Below are positions 62,430 through 64,000 of a DNA stretch of 64,000 nucleotides, piece after piece. The notes below the pieces were generated by a model. That model did no database searches. It saw nothing but the letters and a program-made list of their open reading frames with translations, and had not been told where the DNA came from. Made by a program: the position numbers and the translations under genes. The stretch is from a bacterium (lineage in GTDB: Bacteria; Bdellovibrionota_C; UBA2361; RFPC01). Where the stretch lies: positions 101,022 to 165,021 of the forward strand of contig JAUIIO010000006.1 in NCBI GenBank assembly GCA_030431715.1. Direction: 5' to 3'. Positions within the stretch are counted from its first letter, which is position 1; each line of letters starts with the position of its first letter.

Positions 62430-63092
62430 TTACATTCGTACAAGTTGAGAACGAAGAGCTGTACTCTGGTATTTTCCTGTAAGATCATGAAATACAAACT
62501 CTGCTCCTGAGAGTTTATGAATTAAGAACTGTGCATGAGGCATTGCGTAAAGAGTGGCTCCTACAGCCTCCGCAAAATGTACAACGAAAGGAAAGACTAG
62601 GGACGGCTCAAAATTTAGGGGATGCTCCCAGATACCGGGTCGAAAGTCATCGCCTCCGATCCAACCCCCTTCTTTTATTTTTGGATACATTTGTATCAGG
62701 TCAATGGTTATACCTCGAAGCGTGTGGTCTCCATCTATGTAAGCAAAATCCAGAGATCCATCTGGTATGTCATGAGATACTTCGGTTGTTTTCCCACGCA
62801 ATACGACCCGTCGATCTCTTGCAAACTCCGTCACGCGCATAGCTTCATGAAAAAAGGACTCAAACATTTCATCCTCAGTATTTGCTGGCTTGTTCCAATC
62901 TGGTAGATGACGCCACGGATCAATCATTATATATCTCTGAATTTCAGGAAAACATTTAAGTATATGTTCGCTAAATTTTCCTTTATATACCCCAACTTCA
63001 GCCACTTGAGTGGGGCGATGATGCCTGAGTAAATTATCCCAGACTTCAAAGCGGTTAGTTGTATTTTTAATGAACTCTTGAATGGCTTTCAC
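62430..63092 (-). CDS. Class I SAM-dependent methyltransferase, 220 aa
   Basis: A small methyltransferase of the Methyltransf_24 type, often linked to sugar or surface-polysaccharide modification. Motif I VAEVGVYKGKFSEHIL lies near residues 31-46, IMIDPWRH near 54, and the post-I/motif IV region DGSLDFAYIDGDHTLRGITI near 113-132. GGWIGGDDF near 145 closes the core. The ID-x-x-H-x-x and YIDGDH residues match members that bind Mg2+ or Zn2+. No cofactor partner gene is nearby, so the substrate is unknown. Confidence 0.85.
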   Translation of the reverse strand: MKAIQEFIKNTTNRFEVWDNLLRHHRPTQVAEVGVYKGKFSEHILKCFPEIQRYIMIDPWRHLPDWNKPANTEDEMFESFFHEAMRVTEFARDRRVVLRGKTTEVSHDIPDGSLDFAYIDGDHTLRGITIDLIQMYPKIKEGGWIGGDDFRPGIWEHPLNFEPSLVFPFVVHFAEAVGATLYAMPHAQFLIHKLSGAEFVFHDLTGKYQSTALRSQLVRM

Positions 63093-63476
63093 AACTTTAC
63101 AATCTTACTTTATTTTCAACGCAATTGGCTTCTCATCTACTGCGATAGTATATCTTTAAAAAATTTATCTGCACTAGAGAATTATCTTGTATCTGCGGTA
63201 CTGCCTCTTGGAGAAACGTTCTATGTCTAATATCAAACTATAATGACGTCGCATTTCATCTGACCTCTCCATCCTGTTTGCACGTGTAGCGCTTAACGGT
63301 TAGTTGTAATAGTTAGAGATTTTCTGTTCGCAGATTCAGACCTCTTTTTAAAAGGAAGATGGTCCCACTTATAGAGGTATGCCCCTGAAATAAGGGGCCA
63401 TCCTTGATTTACTTGAATAGCTGCATCACAGAATGTATCTTAATGGGGACTGATACCCACTTTTAAAGAACTTAGT
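63093..63476. other. Intergenic region
   Basis: A 384-bp region between divergent genes. It contains one small hairpin GCCCCT-GAAATA-AGGGGC (63381-63398) without a T-run. I see no repeat family member, RNA element or gene here. It must carry promoters for both neighbours. Confidence 0.4.
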
Positions 63477-64000
63477 ATGACTATTCGATACCTCCTCACC
63501 CTATTTTGCTTCACCACAGTCCTCGTGCTTAATACCCCCCTTAATTTACAGGCACAGCAATCAGAGATACTCCCCCTCTGTGGAATAGTTGCCGGGCCAG
63601 ATGAGTGGAATAATCTTAATCCTGCCGTTTCCATAGCCGGCCAAGATCATCTTGCTGCCGATGTTGTTAAAAAAGGGCTTCATTATAATTGCGCTGAACA
63701 GCTTCGCATGGTGCTTCAGTACATCGAAGAAGAAGATCGCTCGTACTGGATTAGCTCGCACCTAACGACACTTCCTACCGGGCGTGCCGTGCCAGATACC
63801 TTTCATCCTGAAAATGGTGAATCACAGTTAGTACACCTCTCAGTTGATTCACCTGCAGAAACAAGCTTACAGCCGTGTTATCCCGGCTATAGCCACAATC
63901 CAAATCAGTATTGCACTGAGGAGCTCTACGGGGGCAAGCTTAGCACCGGCGTACTGCTCTATAGACAAAGACACGAAGATGGGACATTTGAGTCTTCACC
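63477..64000 (+). CDS. Exported hypothetical protein, 5' part (continues beyond window)
   Basis: A frame opens at ATG 63477 and stays open for 174 codons to the window edge. The first residues (MTIRYLLTLFCFTTVLVLNT) form a hydrophobic signal segment, with probable cleavage after LQA-QQ. The mature part is soluble with several cysteines (LPLCGIVAGPDEW, LHYNCAEQLRM, LQPCYPGYSHN). It is not long enough to identify a family, and the C-terminus is outside the window. Confidence 0.7.
   Translation, partial: MTIRYLLTLFCFTTVLVLNTPLNLQAQQSEILPLCGIVAGPDEWNNLNPAVSIAGQDHLAADVVKKGLHYNCAEQLRMVLQYIEEEDRSYWISSHLTTLPTGRAVPDTFHPENGESQLVHLSVDSPAETSLQPCYPGYSHNPNQYCTEELYGGKLSTGVLLYRQRHEDGTFESS

Overview
The window is a Gram-negative bacterial chromosome segment of moderate GC content, apparently from an uncultured or poorly sampled lineage. 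Gram-negative signs are lipobox lipoproteins, signal peptides, a PAAR-repeat protein, a CPBP membrane protease and a flagellin C-terminal remnant. I could not fix the phylum, and there are no rRNA, tRNA or CRISPR features. About 50 kb of the 64 kb is one dense defence and mobile-element island.

Layout. (1) 1-12.2 kb, + strand: a type I restriction-modification operon (hsdM, hsdS, a class II Fic protein, hsdR, a YgjP/DUF45 metallopeptidase) ending in an Avs-like STAND ATPase with an N-terminal PD-(D/E)XK nuclease domain. (2) 12.2-25.2 kb: an accessory patchwork. It holds a DUF4160/HTH toxin-antitoxin pair, two AbiE-type nucleotidyltransferase toxin-antitoxin pairs, several unrecognised genes, and gene remnants (AAA_14 ATPase, winged-helix regulator, alpha/beta hydrolase) joined by short interspersed repeats and large palindromes. 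Two remnants occur as near-identical duplicates 3-6 kb apart. (3) 25.3-44.9 kb, - strand: a tightly coupled seven-gene operon. In transcription order it encodes a small DUF1232-like protein, a SNF2 helicase (DrmD-like), a 1601-aa Eco57I/PglX-like adenine methyltransferase, a 2199-aa DEAD/DUF1998 helicase (DruE-like, or a DrmA-DrmB fusion), a RelE/ParE-UvrD fusion helicase, a putative PD-(D/E)XK protein and an Mrr endonuclease. This looks like a DISARM/Druantia composite and is the strongest candidate for a little-described system.

(4) 45-51.4 kb: a minimal kinase-fold protein divergent from a small partner with overlapping start codons, a truncated type ISP restriction enzyme, a reverse transcriptase of the defence (UG/Abi) style followed by a PIN-like protein, and a REP-associated tyrosine transposase (RAYT) flanked by inverted copies of its likely REP element. 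(5) 51.6-64 kb: more ordinary chromosome, with lipoproteins, a Rossmann-fold protein, a CPBP protease, a CsdA/DeaD-type DEAD-box RNA helicase, secreted proteins, a PAAR protein, a SAM methyltransferase and an exported protein that runs off the end.

How it works together. The type I system and the large operon each pair self-marking by a methyltransferase with ATP-driven restriction. STAND, reverse transcriptase, AbiE and Fic genes add abortive-infection style layers. Three short repeat families (A: CGTCATTGCGAGG...; B: AACCTCGCTGGTGCGGGG...; C: CCGGTGCACCCCAGCTC...) sit at many module borders and at the ends of truncated genes, so the island was probably assembled by repeat-linked rearrangement. 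All functional statements are inferred from motifs read in the translations; no database search was run.
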